From assembly GCF_037975235.1 (NCBI RefSeq), contig NZ_CP150241.1, forward strand, positions 1,240,001-1,304,000: a DNA stretch of 64,000 bases, given 5' to 3'. This stretch comes from Paenibacillus sp. FSL R5-0341 (GTDB lineage: Bacteria > Bacillota > Bacilli > Paenibacillales > Paenibacillaceae). Below are positions 36,886-45,734 of the stretch, piece after piece. Made by a program: the position numbers and the translations under genes. Numbering within the stretch: the stretch's first letter is position 1; each line of letters starts with the position of its first letter. The notes under the pieces were generated by a model that did no database searches, was not told the origin of the DNA, and saw nothing but the letters and a program-made list of their open reading frames with translations.

Positions 36886-37167
36886 TTTACTGATTCGCCG
36901 AATATGTTGTAATGAAGCAGTCAGGTGTTGAAGGGTGGGAGTGGAGCGGCGCCCCCGATAAAGTTTCGTTTCACCGGAGGATGGTGCCAAAGATAAAGAG
37001 GTAGGAGCAGCCAGCCGATACGGGGGTGATGACCGGTCGGGACGTTCTTCCGGTTCTGCCTCATGAGCTGCCATTGAAATACCGCTTTGGTGCAGCCATT
37101 CATTAAGTCGCTTGGGATTGATTCCGAGTTGTCCGCTCAGATTACAGATATCGAGGTTTATTCTCAC
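36877..37167 (-). CDS. Small hypothetical protein with possible HTH
   Basis: 96-aa candidate starting at GTG 37167, with AAAGGCGG six bases upstream. The first 30 residues (NLSGQLGINPKRLNEWLHQSG) could form a helix-turn-helix; the rest is Ser/Pro/Arg-rich and may be disordered. The frame upstream of this GTG lacks a site. Coding nature is uncertain: it rests on the ribosome site and helix pattern only. Confidence 0.4.
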   Translation of the reverse strand: MRINLDICNLSGQLGINPKRLNEWLHQSGISMAAHEAEPEERPDRSSPPYRLAAPTSLSLAPSSGETKLYRGRRSTPTLQHLTASLQHIRRISKKG

Positions 37168-37410
37168 ACAAATCCGCCTTTCCTGGAATATCGGGCTGGT
37201 AGTAGGGTTTGAAAGGGAAGCATGAATTCGAGATCGGTAAATGCTCATGTACATGTTGGCTGTGCTTGATCGGCGGAATGATTCATTATGTTAAGAAGTA
37301 GCGCGGAGTCGTCTATGTATATCGTGTAAAACGTTTCCATGTCCGCTGGTTTGAATATTTCCAATAAATTGGCTTTTAACAAGATTCTATCACTTCACAT
37401 GCAATTGCGC

Positions 37411-37439
37411 GTCTCAATATAGTCTCAATTTTGTGAGAA
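37411..37439. promoter_or_regulatory. Direct repeat GTCTCAAT upstream of STAND ATPase gene
   Basis: GTCTCAAT occurs at 37411-37418 and 37422-37429, one helical turn (11 bp) apart, followed by the inverse-oriented TTGTGAGA. This is a possible regulator site about 50-75 bp before the start codon. The remainder of the 317-bp gap (37168-37484) shows nothing else definite. Confidence 0.35.
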
Positions 37440-37484
37440 AATAAAGTATATTAAAAGTACCAGTATCTAGTACGGAGGACATAT

Positions 37485-39554
37485 ATGGGAAATAGTAGTG
37501 AGGCTCAATACGACAAATATGTTAAGGATGGCAAACGTTTCGTTGGTCGAGCCAAGGAACTGACGACACTGGAGCAGTGGTTCGAACATCCGGAAGCCCC
37601 ATTAACCATATTTTCAATTACGGGTATGGGAGGCATCGGTAAATCTTCCTTGCTTTCAGAAATGCTATCCATATCTCGGGATCAAGGTGCAACGGCAATA
37701 TGGATGGACGGGCGATCATGCGGAGCGACCCCTTCCGTATTTATGGATTATTTATCCTCGACATTGGGATTGGAAACACTGGATAGTGAAGGGTACCCGC
37801 GACCACTGAGCTTGCTGAAAGACACTTCGGTCGATAAACGATTGGTCCTGGCAGTGGATAATTATGAAGAACTCGCACTGCTGGAAAGTTGGTTCATGGA
37901 AGTCTTCATATCCAAACTTCCGTTAAGAGGGATACTTGTCATTCTTGCATCACGCCCGGAAATGGCATCTGCCTGGCGAACACATCCGCGATTGCATAGG
38001 CGCTTTGTACAGATGCGGCTTCAACATTTTACAGTCGATGAGATTACAGAGTATATCACGGTCGCAGGCTCTCTGGATAAGGGTGTGTCAGGTACCATTA
38101 CGAGGATGACCGATGGGCATCCGCTGGGTCTGGCCCTTGCTGTGGAAGCTGCGGATCAGAGACGTAATCTTCCGCATGCCGAATGGGCTGAGCTGTCGCA
38201 TATGATTAGTGCCCGATTACTACTGGAACTTACAATTCCCCGTCTGCATCCCATGGTGGAGGTGCTTACACTGCTTGGGACAGCCAATCAGGAGTTGCTA
38301 TCATCTGTACTGGATATGACCGTGACGACAGAAGAGTTTCATATGCTGAGACAGATGTCTTTTATCCGTTCCGGCCCGGATGGTCTTGCCCTGCATGATA
38401 TAGCCAGGGTACACCTGCTGCGAGATTTTCGCCAACGGGAGCCACATCGGTTGCAGACGATGCGGATCAAAATCGCGAAGTTGTTGAAACCGCTGCATGA
38501 ACAGGCGGGGTCTCATGAGCGTCGTCAGATCGCCCGAAAGATGTTGCTGCTCTGTCAGGAATCCATGCTTCAACACCGCAAGTACGCGGACGTATCTCGT
38601 GATTCCTTGTTCTCGCCTCTCGAAACGATGAGAAGAGAGGATCTGCCTGCTCTGCACATCTTGTTACAGCAATGGTGTGAGTACAGTGTGGAACCATGGC
38701 AGGCTGTATCCTATGGATGCTTCCTGGATGAATTGGCACAACGTTATCCTGAAGGGATCGTATTGATGCGTGACAGGCTTGGGGAGACGATCGCGATGTT
38801 CATTACCGTACTTGTACATAGGGATAGTAGCCAGCTTCTTCTGAAATATTTTCCAAATGAAATGCATGAATGCTTCACACCACAAGAGCTAGCGAATGAC
38901 CCGGATCAGAGTGATACGCACTTTGCTTTGCTGGCTGCGGCAAGAGATGATGTGCCTGGTTATACACGAGAAGAACTGGTAGGATACATGGCACTGGACC
39001 GGCTGTCTCTGTTGGGTGATGGTGCGCGAGCGATGCTCGTTGCAACGAATCCTCACCTGAAACTATTTTTGCACAGCATTGGATTCCAGATGCGAAGAAC
39101 CCGCACTCGTGTCTGTGACAGATTTGAGGATCAGGCGGACGTACTTGATTTGGATTTGCGTAGCGGGCAATTCGGAGAGTGGGTCATGTCTCTGCTTGAT
39201 CCAAAATCAATAGAGGATCGTATACAGCCGGAAACAACGGAAGTGGATGGTGTAATCTGGACTGAACAGGATGTTCGCAAGATGTTGGGGGATCTTCGTT
39301 CCCCGGGAGAATTGCATGAATATGCTGACAGGGTTAGAGGAGTAAAGGATGGGATCCAGTTACATCTGTATGTCATGGATCTGTTGGAAGGCAGAGTACA
39401 TGGTCTATCTCCACAGGATCAGATGCTGTTATACGCGGCCTACTGGACGCATGCTGGCAATCCAACTGCCGCAGCCCAGAAGTGTTCCATGAGTCGGGCG
39501 ACATTCTATCGCCATCTTCGAACAGCGCTGACTCGCTTGGCACGGATATTGTAG
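37485..39554 (+). CDS. STAND-type (NB-ARC-like) ATPase with C-terminal HTH
   Basis: 689-aa predicted signalling ATPase. A FVGRAKELTTLEQWF motif (19-33) precedes the P-loop SITGMGGIGKSS (44-55). Walker B is LVLAVDNYEE (about 125) and sensor I is VILASRPE. Winged-helix and helical regions follow to about 450. The last 35 residues form a HTH (AAAQKCSMSRATFYRHLRTAL), reminiscent of LuxR/Fis-like output domains. GGAGG precedes the ATG. There is no adjacent effector gene, so a transcriptional role (MalT/AfsR-like logic) is more likely than phage defence, but both are inferences. Confidence 0.75.
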   Translation: MGNSSEAQYDKYVKDGKRFVGRAKELTTLEQWFEHPEAPLTIFSITGMGGIGKSSLLSEMLSISRDQGATAIWMDGRSCGATPSVFMDYLSSTLGLETLDSEGYPRPLSLLKDTSVDKRLVLAVDNYEELALLESWFMEVFISKLPLRGILVILASRPEMASAWRTHPRLHRRFVQMRLQHFTVDEITEYITVAGSLDKGVSGTITRMTDGHPLGLALAVEAADQRRNLPHAEWAELSHMISARLLLELTIPRLHPMVEVLTLLGTANQELLSSVLDMTVTTEEFHMLRQMSFIRSGPDGLALHDIARVHLLRDFRQREPHRLQTMRIKIAKLLKPLHEQAGSHERRQIARKMLLLCQESMLQHRKYADVSRDSLFSPLETMRREDLPALHILLQQWCEYSVEPWQAVSYGCFLDELAQRYPEGIVLMRDRLGETIAMFITVLVHRDSSQLLLKYFPNEMHECFTPQELANDPDQSDTHFALLAAARDDVPGYTREELVGYMALDRLSLLGDGARAMLVATNPHLKLFLHSIGFQMRRTRTRVCDRFEDQADVLDLDLRSGQFGEWVMSLLDPKSIEDRIQPETTEVDGVIWTEQDVRKMLGDLRSPGELHEYADRVRGVKDGIQLHLYVMDLLEGRVHGLSPQDQMLLYAAYWTHAGNPTAAAQKCSMSRATFYRHLRTALTRLARIL

Positions 39555-39639
39555 TGAGAAGAACGTCATTCGCCCAGTCCGTTCAGAACAATATGTGTCA
39601 TCGAATGCATAGCTCGTTGATTCAATATAGCGACGACAA

Positions 39640-39669
39640 GAAGAGGCTGGTCATAGACCAAGCCTCTTC
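39640..39669. terminator. Stem-loop between convergent genes
   Basis: GAAGAGGCT-GGTC pairs with GACC-A-AGCCTCTTC; there is no T run on either side, so termination is uncertain. Confidence 0.4.
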
Positions 39670-41351
39670 ATGCGGTTATAGAGCGTTGCCCTGGAGATAC
39701 CGAGCTGCTTCGCGAGTGTTCGTTTGTTGCCGCCTGCCGCTTCCAGATATTGAAGTAGAAGTTCAGCCTCATAGGTGTCCATTTTCTGCTGGTAGGTGTC
39801 ATTGGAGACGAGCTTGGAATCAATGGAATTATCCACATTCGCAGCAGTTCGAGCTTCTTGTTCCGTTCCCGCCAAATGCTGACGCTGCTCGTGTTCACTG
39901 TTGACATGTGGATGAATTCCCGATGTCAGCTGCATTTCGGACTGTTCTTGTGCGGTCAGGGAGATAAGGGTATCGGGTAGGTATTCCGGCTTGACCTCAC
40001 CATCTGTCGTCAGAATGGTCAAACGTTCTATCACATTTCTTAATTCACGAATATTGCCTGGCCAATCATACTGGAAAAGCAACTTAAACACTTCAGGCGG
40101 AACCAGCTCAATATGACGGTTGTAGAGCAAGGAGAACTCTTGCAGGAACGTCTGGGTTAATTCATATATATCTTCCTTGCGCATGCGCAGGGGAGGGATG
40201 ACAAGGTTAATGACGTTAAGTCGATAATACAGATCTTCCCGGAATTCATTGCGGGCAATCATGCTGAGCAGATTCTGGTTGGTTGCTGCGATAATCCGGC
40301 AATCGGCCTGTTTCATACGCGTTCCCCCCACAGGAAAGTAACTCTTTTCCTGCAATACCCGAAGCAGCTTCACTTGCAGTTCCAATGGCATCTCACCGAT
40401 CTCATCCAGAAAAAGAGTCCCCCCCTCGGCAAGCTCGATCTTGCCTTTTTTGCCTTTGGGATCAGCTCCGGAGAATGCACCCTTCTCATAGCCGAATAAC
40501 TCACTTTCGAACAAGGAAGCGGGGATTGCCCCACAGTTAATGGCGATAAATGGTGCAGTCTGCAATTCACGAAGATCATGAATGGCTTTGGCGAATAACT
40601 CCTTGCCTGTGCCACTCTCTCCGAGGATGAGCACGGTCGCTGAGGTGGTGCTGATCTTGCCGATGGTATCCAGACACTGGCGAATAACCGGGCTACTTCC
40701 TTTGATACGAGCAAATGGATCTGTGTCAGGACGCAGTCTGGCGACGGCTTTCTCCAGATGTTGGACTTTAGATGTCATATGTAATAGTTCCTGATGTAAT
40801 CGAATTTCGGTTGTGATATCTACTTCCGCAGCTACTGCGCCCACAATGCGTCCATCCAGCTGAACCGGCCGGGCGTTAATCAGAGCGAACAGATCTGGTC
40901 TCGGCTGATGCTGTTTGCGGTAGACGGTTTCTCCGGTATATAACGTCTTGAGGGACTGGAGGCGATCAGGCGGAAAAAAGTCTGCGGCAGGCTGTCCGAT
41001 AATATCATTTTTGCTAATTGAAAATACATGCTCCGCACCAGATGTCCAGTAGGCCACCTTAGCTTCTTCATTGATTAAGGTCAAGGCAGAACCGGCTGTT
41101 TCCAATGTGGTCTCAAAGTAGGCCTCCATCAGCCGATGTGCATGCATCATCGCATACAGGACATCGGATACGGCGATATAACCCAATATGGGCCCATCAT
41201 CCTGAATGAACAAATAAGAAGATGTGTCAAATAAGGAGATGGTATCTACCAGAGATGTTGTTGATGGAATGGTGGGCTTGGAGAGACCTGTATCCAGATT
41301 GCCCGTATCCGTACGCAATAAAGACATTAAATCAGGAAGTAAATGTTTCAT
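39651..41351 (-). CDS. Sigma-54-dependent enhancer-binding activator (RocR-like)
   Basis: 566-aa activator. The N-terminal sensor (about 1-75, possibly CBS-like: YLFIQDDGPILGYIAVSDVLY) is followed by a PAS domain (about 80-185). The AAA+ domain has Walker A GESGTGKE (244-251), the sigma-54 contact loop as GAFSGA (291-296; the usual form is GAFTGA) and Walker B GGTLFLDEIGE. A Fis-type HTH ends the protein (RTLAKQLGISRATLYNRMKRL). GAGGTG lies seven bases before the ATG at 41351. Sigma-54 promoters occur at the nearby proline dehydrogenase, P5C dehydrogenase and aspartase genes, which I infer are its targets. Confidence 0.9.
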   Translation of the reverse strand: MKHLLPDLMSLLRTDTGNLDTGLSKPTIPSTTSLVDTISLFDTSSYLFIQDDGPILGYIAVSDVLYAMMHAHRLMEAYFETTLETAGSALTLINEEAKVAYWTSGAEHVFSISKNDIIGQPAADFFPPDRLQSLKTLYTGETVYRKQHQPRPDLFALINARPVQLDGRIVGAVAAEVDITTEIRLHQELLHMTSKVQHLEKAVARLRPDTDPFARIKGSSPVIRQCLDTIGKISTTSATVLILGESGTGKELFAKAIHDLRELQTAPFIAINCGAIPASLFESELFGYEKGAFSGADPKGKKGKIELAEGGTLFLDEIGEMPLELQVKLLRVLQEKSYFPVGGTRMKQADCRIIAATNQNLLSMIARNEFREDLYYRLNVINLVIPPLRMRKEDIYELTQTFLQEFSLLYNRHIELVPPEVFKLLFQYDWPGNIRELRNVIERLTILTTDGEVKPEYLPDTLISLTAQEQSEMQLTSGIHPHVNSEHEQRQHLAGTEQEARTAANVDNSIDSKLVSNDTYQQKMDTYEAELLLQYLEAAGGNKRTLAKQLGISRATLYNRMKRLGL

Positions 41352-41775
41352 CGGTATCACCTCAGTTGGGGTATAACGTTCAGAACTATACCTGTTACAA
41401 GGAATTATTTCCATTTGAGTAAATGGAAAAATTTGAGTGGAGATATTTATTCATATTATAGCTTTCAAAATGAACTGTGTATAGATTTTTTGACATGAAG
41501 CATACATAACGCGATCGAAAATAGTAGTTGAGTTTGCTTTGTATATTTATAATACGCTTTCAATTTTGTTATTTGGGTTTGGTTGCTGAAAAATAATAAG
41601 AAAATGGAATTTAGAGTTAGGTAAGAGTCATTAAATATGACATTTAATTTTAAATGAACGGTTACTTTTAAAGGTTAAGTGATTCTATGTACTGCCCTTC
41701 AATTTGTCCACACCATTAAGAAACTTCTGAATAATACTATAAGAAGGACTGAATGAATCAAAGGAGGGTGATGAA
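41352..41775. other. AT-rich intergenic region
   Basis: 424 bp between the divergent activator and BclA-like genes. It contains TTGACA at 41491-41496 and CATACATAA shortly downstream, but I cannot assign a confident sigma-A or sporulation promoter. No open frame with a ribosome site was seen. Confidence 0.4.
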
Positions 41776-42564
41776 ATGGCTATTCTATCAACTGGCCCCA
41801 TAGAGAATAATATTTCAGGGATAACGGGTATCCGACCTACTCAATCCGTCACGGTCAAAATTGATAACCGGAATGAGACAGAAATGTTCACGGTGCTTCT
41901 TCGGGGCTATTACCTTAATGGAGTCAGAACATTATATGTAGAAGAACTGCTCAATGTATCTCCTAATCAGGTCATAACCAAAGATTATGATGGGAATTTT
42001 GACGCTTTCGAGTTTGTATTTTCAACCTCAGACACGGCTGCTGAGGAAGCGCAAATATCCGTATGGGGCAAAGGTACTGAAGACGAGTTAGTCGCGGCTC
42101 ACCGATTGGTATCCGAGGAGTTGTTGGGTGAGACTCAGAGTACAACGGGAAAAGGTTTATCCTCGTACGCCTATATTTTTAATACATCAGCTCAGACTGT
42201 AGCTACAGAAGCAGACCTAACCTTTGACAGTAACCAAAATCTTACGAATATTACTCATACACCTAATACCGCTGAGATTATTATTGGCAATGCCGGGGAC
42301 TACGCGGTATTTTTCATCGTTGCAGGTGTACAGGTGAACCAATTCACCCTTTATCAAAACGGAGCCCCTGTAGGGGGCAGTGTCTATGGTAGCGGTGCTG
42401 GTACCCAACCCAATCTGGCAATGGTCATTATCACTGCTGCATCAAGTGATGTACTGACATTACGGAATCATTCCAGTGCATCAGAAGTTGATCTGCAAAC
42501 CCTGGCAGGCGGAACACAGATCAATGCCAATGCCTCTATACTAATTCAACAATTAAGTGGTTAA
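41776..42564 (+). CDS. Exosporium BclA-like C-terminal domain protein without collagen repeats
   Basis: 262-aa protein. Residues about 125-262 match the C1q/TNF-like BclA C-terminal domain: SSYAYIFNTSAQTVATEADL, NAGDYAVFFIVAGVQVNQF, GAPVGGSVYGSGAGTQ, SDVLTLRNHSSASEVDLQTL. The N-terminal 115 residues (SVTVKIDNRNETEMFTVLLRG...) form a beta-rich segment instead of the Gly-X-Y collagen stalk found in BclA. No signal peptide is seen, as for many spore-surface proteins. AAAGGAGG lies eight bases before the ATG. A spore-surface location is inferred from the domain. Confidence 0.8.
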   Translation: MAILSTGPIENNISGITGIRPTQSVTVKIDNRNETEMFTVLLRGYYLNGVRTLYVEELLNVSPNQVITKDYDGNFDAFEFVFSTSDTAAEEAQISVWGKGTEDELVAAHRLVSEELLGETQSTTGKGLSSYAYIFNTSAQTVATEADLTFDSNQNLTNITHTPNTAEIIIGNAGDYAVFFIVAGVQVNQFTLYQNGAPVGGSVYGSGAGTQPNLAMVIITAASSDVLTLRNHSSASEVDLQTLAGGTQINANASILIQQLSG

Positions 42565-42706
42565 ACTTTTCGTGCTTGTAATTGTAATTAATAAATGGAA
42601 GTGTCCAGAAAAATAGACATTTAAAATTGAGGATGCTAATTTTTTAGACATTAAGAGATGAATCGGAGCGAAGAAAAATAGGATGCTCTGGTACGGTGTT
42701 CGTCCA

Positions 42707-42755
42707 GAAAAAACCATGTGCCCTGAAAGAGAGTGGCAGCATGGTTTTTATTTTG
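42707..42755. terminator. Bidirectional terminator
   Basis: AAAAAACCATG pairs with CATGGTTTTTA with inner GCC/GGC pairs, between convergent genes. Confidence 0.85.
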
Positions 42756-42791
42756 TCTTTGTTCATTTATATATTGATTCAGCTGAGGTAA

Positions 42792-43715
42792 CTAGCGAAA
42801 CATATTCTTAACGACCATCCAGAGATTAGCCGGTTTTTCGGCCAAACGGCGGGTATAGTACGGATACCACATGGTGCCATATGGCACGTAACAGCGAATC
42901 CGATAGCCTTCTTTAGCGAGACGTTCCTGTTCGCTCATGCGCAGACCATATAACATCTGAAATTCAAAGGCATCCGGCGAGATTCCACGGTCTTTGGCGT
43001 ATTGTTTGGTCCAGTTAATAATGTGATCGTCATGCGAGGCAACCGCGGTGTACACACCCTGATCGAGATGATGACGAATCATTGTTTTGAATTGATGAAT
43101 GACTTCAGAAGCATTCTGATAGGCAACAGATCCGGGTTCTTTGTAAGCTCCTTTGACCAGACGAAGCCGGATACCTTCCCGAATCATATCGCGCGTATCT
43201 TCCTCGGTGCGATGCAGGTAGGCCTGCAATACTGTACCTGTATTCTGTAGTCCTTCGGAGTGCAGTCTTCTCACAATATCCAGCGTCGCTTGTGTAAATG
43301 GACTATCCTCCATATCAATTCGGACAAATAAATCATGCAGCTTGGCTTGTGCAGCAACGGTACGGATATTTCGATAACCCTCTTCCGGGTCGAGTGCGAG
43401 GCCCATCTGGGTTGGTTTCAACGAGACATTGGAATCTGCCTTCTCACGTGCAATGCCTTCTACCAGGCGTACATACTCATCCCTGTATAATGCTGCTTCG
43501 CTCAGGCGGGTGATACCTTCGCCCAGATGATCGAGCGTAGCCATGATGCCTTTGTTGTTGAGGATGCGGATCTCTTCGAGAGCTTCCTCCAGGGTATTGC
43601 CTGCAATGAACTTGCCAGCCAGCTTTTTGCCGTATTTGATGGACAGGTTCTCTACGGATTTGTTGCCTGCCACGGTCAACAACGTTTTGCGATATAGTTC
43701 CGTTCCCACACTCAT
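42792..43715 (-). CDS. putB: Proline dehydrogenase (monofunctional PutB/FadM type)
   Basis: 307-aa FAD-dependent enzyme oxidising proline to 1-pyrroline-5-carboxylate. The (beta/alpha)8 barrel shows GIMATLDHLGEG, VSLKPTQMGLALD, FVRIDMEDSPFT, RLVKGAYKEP, ASHDDHII and FQMLYGLR in order, all typical of the family. The length matches Bacillus monofunctional PRODH. GGAGG lies eight bases before the ATG at 43715. A perfect sigma-54 promoter lies 40-54 bp upstream. P5C dehydrogenase, the next enzyme, is divergently encoded nearby. Confidence 0.93.
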   Translation of the reverse strand: MSVGTELYRKTLLTVAGNKSVENLSIKYGKKLAGKFIAGNTLEEALEEIRILNNKGIMATLDHLGEGITRLSEAALYRDEYVRLVEGIAREKADSNVSLKPTQMGLALDPEEGYRNIRTVAAQAKLHDLFVRIDMEDSPFTQATLDIVRRLHSEGLQNTGTVLQAYLHRTEEDTRDMIREGIRLRLVKGAYKEPGSVAYQNASEVIHQFKTMIRHHLDQGVYTAVASHDDHIINWTKQYAKDRGISPDAFEFQMLYGLRMSEQERLAKEGYRIRCYVPYGTMWYPYYTRRLAEKPANLWMVVKNMFR

Positions 43716-43754
43716 TTTCGTTTCCTCCTTCAGCATTGTGCTAACTTAATTCAA

Positions 43755-43769
43755 GCAAGAAACGTGCCA
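43755..43769 (-). promoter_or_regulatory. Sigma-54 promoter of putB
   Basis: Minus strand reads TGGCAC-GTTTC-TTGC, an exact -24/-12 consensus with correct 5-nt spacing, about 40 bp before the putB start. Confidence 0.85.
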
Positions 43770-43798
43770 GATTTGGCGATGGTCTACTATTTTTCAAT

Positions 43799-43952
43799 GA
43801 AGAAGCGGAGCGCTCGCCTAAAAGCTTTCTGAAAGAAAGCTACATCGGAAGCATATGCTATCCCCGGATTTTCCCTCTATAAAAAGGATTCGAAAAATCT
43901 GGGGATAACAGCGATCGGAAGGTTGTTCTGTCATCGGAGTGGCCCGTGTAAA
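43799..43952 (+). repeat. Palindromic intergenic repeat, copy C, with nested insertion
   Basis: Shares GAAGAAGCGGAGCG, the core ATCCCCGGATTT / AAATCTGGGGAT and the right arm AGGTTGTTCTGTCATC with copies A and D, ending in GTGTAAA (43946-43952). The left terminal arm is missing. About 37 bp including the small hairpin AGCTTTC-TGAAA-GAAAGCT (43823-43841) are inserted before the core. It lies between the two sigma-54 promoters. Confidence 0.85.
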
Positions 43953-44002
43953 TTTTCAGTAGTTGAATTTAACGAGAAAAATATTTCGATCCCAACCGGA
44001 GT

Positions 44003-44017
44003 TGGCACGGATTTTGC
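44003..44017 (+). promoter_or_regulatory. Sigma-54 promoter of pruA
   Basis: TGGCAC-GGATT-TTGC, an exact -24/-12 match, 84 bp before the pruA start. It also shows that translation cannot begin at the earlier in-frame codons upstream. Confidence 0.85.
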
Positions 44018-44100
44018 TACATATATTGGGTGTTGAGTACCATGCAAATCAATTCAGGCGAGCAGCCAGTGAATCCCACATCCTGAAGGAGGAATCATTT

Positions 44101-45648
44101 ATGAATATCCCTTTTGTTAACGAACCATTCACACCCTTTACGGTCCCGGCGAACCAGGAAGCATTTGAAGACGCACTTCGTCAGGTAGAAGCTGAACTGG
44201 GGCGGGAATACCCGATTATTATTGGTGGTCAAAAAATAACAAGTAACCGCACGTTAACTTCCGTGAACCCCGCAGCCAAAAATCAGGTTGTCGGAACGAT
44301 TCATCAGGCAGATCAGGAATTGGCCGAAAAGGCCATTCAGACAGCAGCGGAGACATTCCACACCTGGAAACATACTGACCCGAATGAACGGGCCCGTTAT
44401 CTGTACAAAGCAGCGGCCATTATGCGCCGTCGCAAGCATGAGTTCTCCGCATGGATGGTATATGAAGCTGGCAAGACCTGGCCTGAAGCCGATGCGGATA
44501 CAGCGGAAGCCATTGATTTTATGGAATTCTATGCACGGGATATGCAGCGACTGAGTGAACCACAGCCTCTCGTGCGGATTGCAGGGGAAGATAATGAACT
44601 GAGTTATATTCCACTGGGCGTTGGCATTGTCATTCCACCTTGGAATTTCCCGCTGGCGATTATGGCTGGCATGACTTCGGCTGCACTGGTATCAGGCAAC
44701 ACAGTGGTCTTGAAGCCTGCCAGCACAACGCCGGTGATTGCGGCTAAATTCATGGAGCTGCTCGCAGAAGTTGGCTTGCCAGATGGCGTCGTGAACTTTT
44801 TACCAGGACCAGGTAGTGAAGTTGGCGATTATCTCGTGGATCATGCGCTTACCCGTTTTATCAGCTTCACCGGTTCCAGAGATGTAGGACTGCGGATTAA
44901 TGAACGTGCAGCCCGTACTGCTCCGGGTCAGAAGTGGATCAAGCGGGTTATTGCAGAGATGGGTGGCAAGGATTCCATCGTTGTAGATAGTGACAGTGAT
45001 TTGGAACTGGCGGCAGAGTCCATTACCGCTTCGGCATTTGGTTTCTCAGGACAGAAATGTTCGGCGTGTTCCCGTGCTATTATTCATAAGGATGTATATG
45101 ATGAAGTATTACAAAAAGTGATTGAACGGACACAGAAACTGACGATGGGAAGTCCGCTTGAAGTGGGAAGTCAGGTTGGGCCGGTTATTGATGACAAGGC
45201 TTATGAGAAGATTACGGAATATATTGAAATTGGCAAGACTGAGGGACGTCTTGTGCATGGTGGGGGTACCGGGAATGTCGAGGGTTATTTCATTGAACCA
45301 ACCATTATTGCGGATGTGGACCCGAAAGCCCGGATTGCTCAGGATGAGATTTTTGGACCCGTGCTTGCGTTTATCAAAGCAGAATCCTTCCAGGACGCAT
45401 TGGATATCGCCAACAATACCGACTATGGTCTGACTGGAGCAGTGATCTCACGTAATCGTGAACATCTGGAACAGGCAAGACGCGAGTACTTCGCGGGTAA
45501 TCTGTACTTCAACCGGAAATGTACCGGGGCATTGGTAGGCACGCATCCATTTGGCGGGTTTAACATGTCAGGCACGGATTCCAAGGCAGGTGGAAGAGAC
45601 TATCTGCTGCTGTTTACACAGGCGAAGCTGGTATCGGAGAAATACTAA
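44101..45648 (+). CDS. pruA: 1-pyrroline-5-carboxylate dehydrogenase
   Basis: 515-aa aldehyde dehydrogenase superfamily member that oxidises P5C/glutamate semialdehyde to glutamate. Motifs: [20 protein letters not shown] (Asn of the oxyanion hole), FTGSRDVG (NAD binding), the general-base Glu in [10 protein letters not shown] and the catalytic Cys in [12 protein letters not shown]. The RocA/PutC size and N-terminal extension fit. The ATG at 44101 has GGAGG upstream and lies downstream of a sigma-54 promoter. With putB it completes proline breakdown to glutamate. rpoN follows 86 bp downstream. Confidence 0.95.
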   Translation: MNIPFVNEPFTPFTVPANQEAFEDALRQVEAELGREYPIIIGGQKITSNRTLTSVNPAAKNQVVGTIHQADQELAEKAIQTAAETFHTWKHTDPNERARYLYKAAAIMRRRKHEFSAWMVYEAGKTWPEADADTAEAIDFMEFYARDMQRLSEPQPLVRIAGEDNELSYIPLGVGIVIPPWNFPLAIMAGMTSAALVSGNTVVLKPASTTPVIAAKFMELLAEVGLPDGVVNFLPGPGSEVGDYLVDHALTRFISFTGSRDVGLRINERAARTAPGQKWIKRVIAEMGGKDSIVVDSDSDLELAAESITASAFGFSGQKCSACSRAIIHKDVYDEVLQKVIERTQKLTMGSPLEVGSQVGPVIDDKAYEKITEYIEIGKTEGRLVHGGGTGNVEGYFIEPTIIADVDPKARIAQDEIFGPVLAFIKAESFQDALDIANNTDYGLTGAVISRNREHLEQARREYFAGNLYFNRKCTGALVGTHPFGGFNMSGTDSKAGGRDYLLLFTQAKLVSEKY

Positions 45649-45734
45649 CAGATTAACCATGATCCAACTAAAATCTGCTTACAATCGTTTGAATAGTATG
45701 CTATTATCCCAGCAACGCATAAGGAGGGAAACGG

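Noticed and set aside
43963-44100. N-terminal extension of pruA
   Set aside because: A sigma-54 promoter lies inside it and AGGAGG precedes the ATG at 44101.
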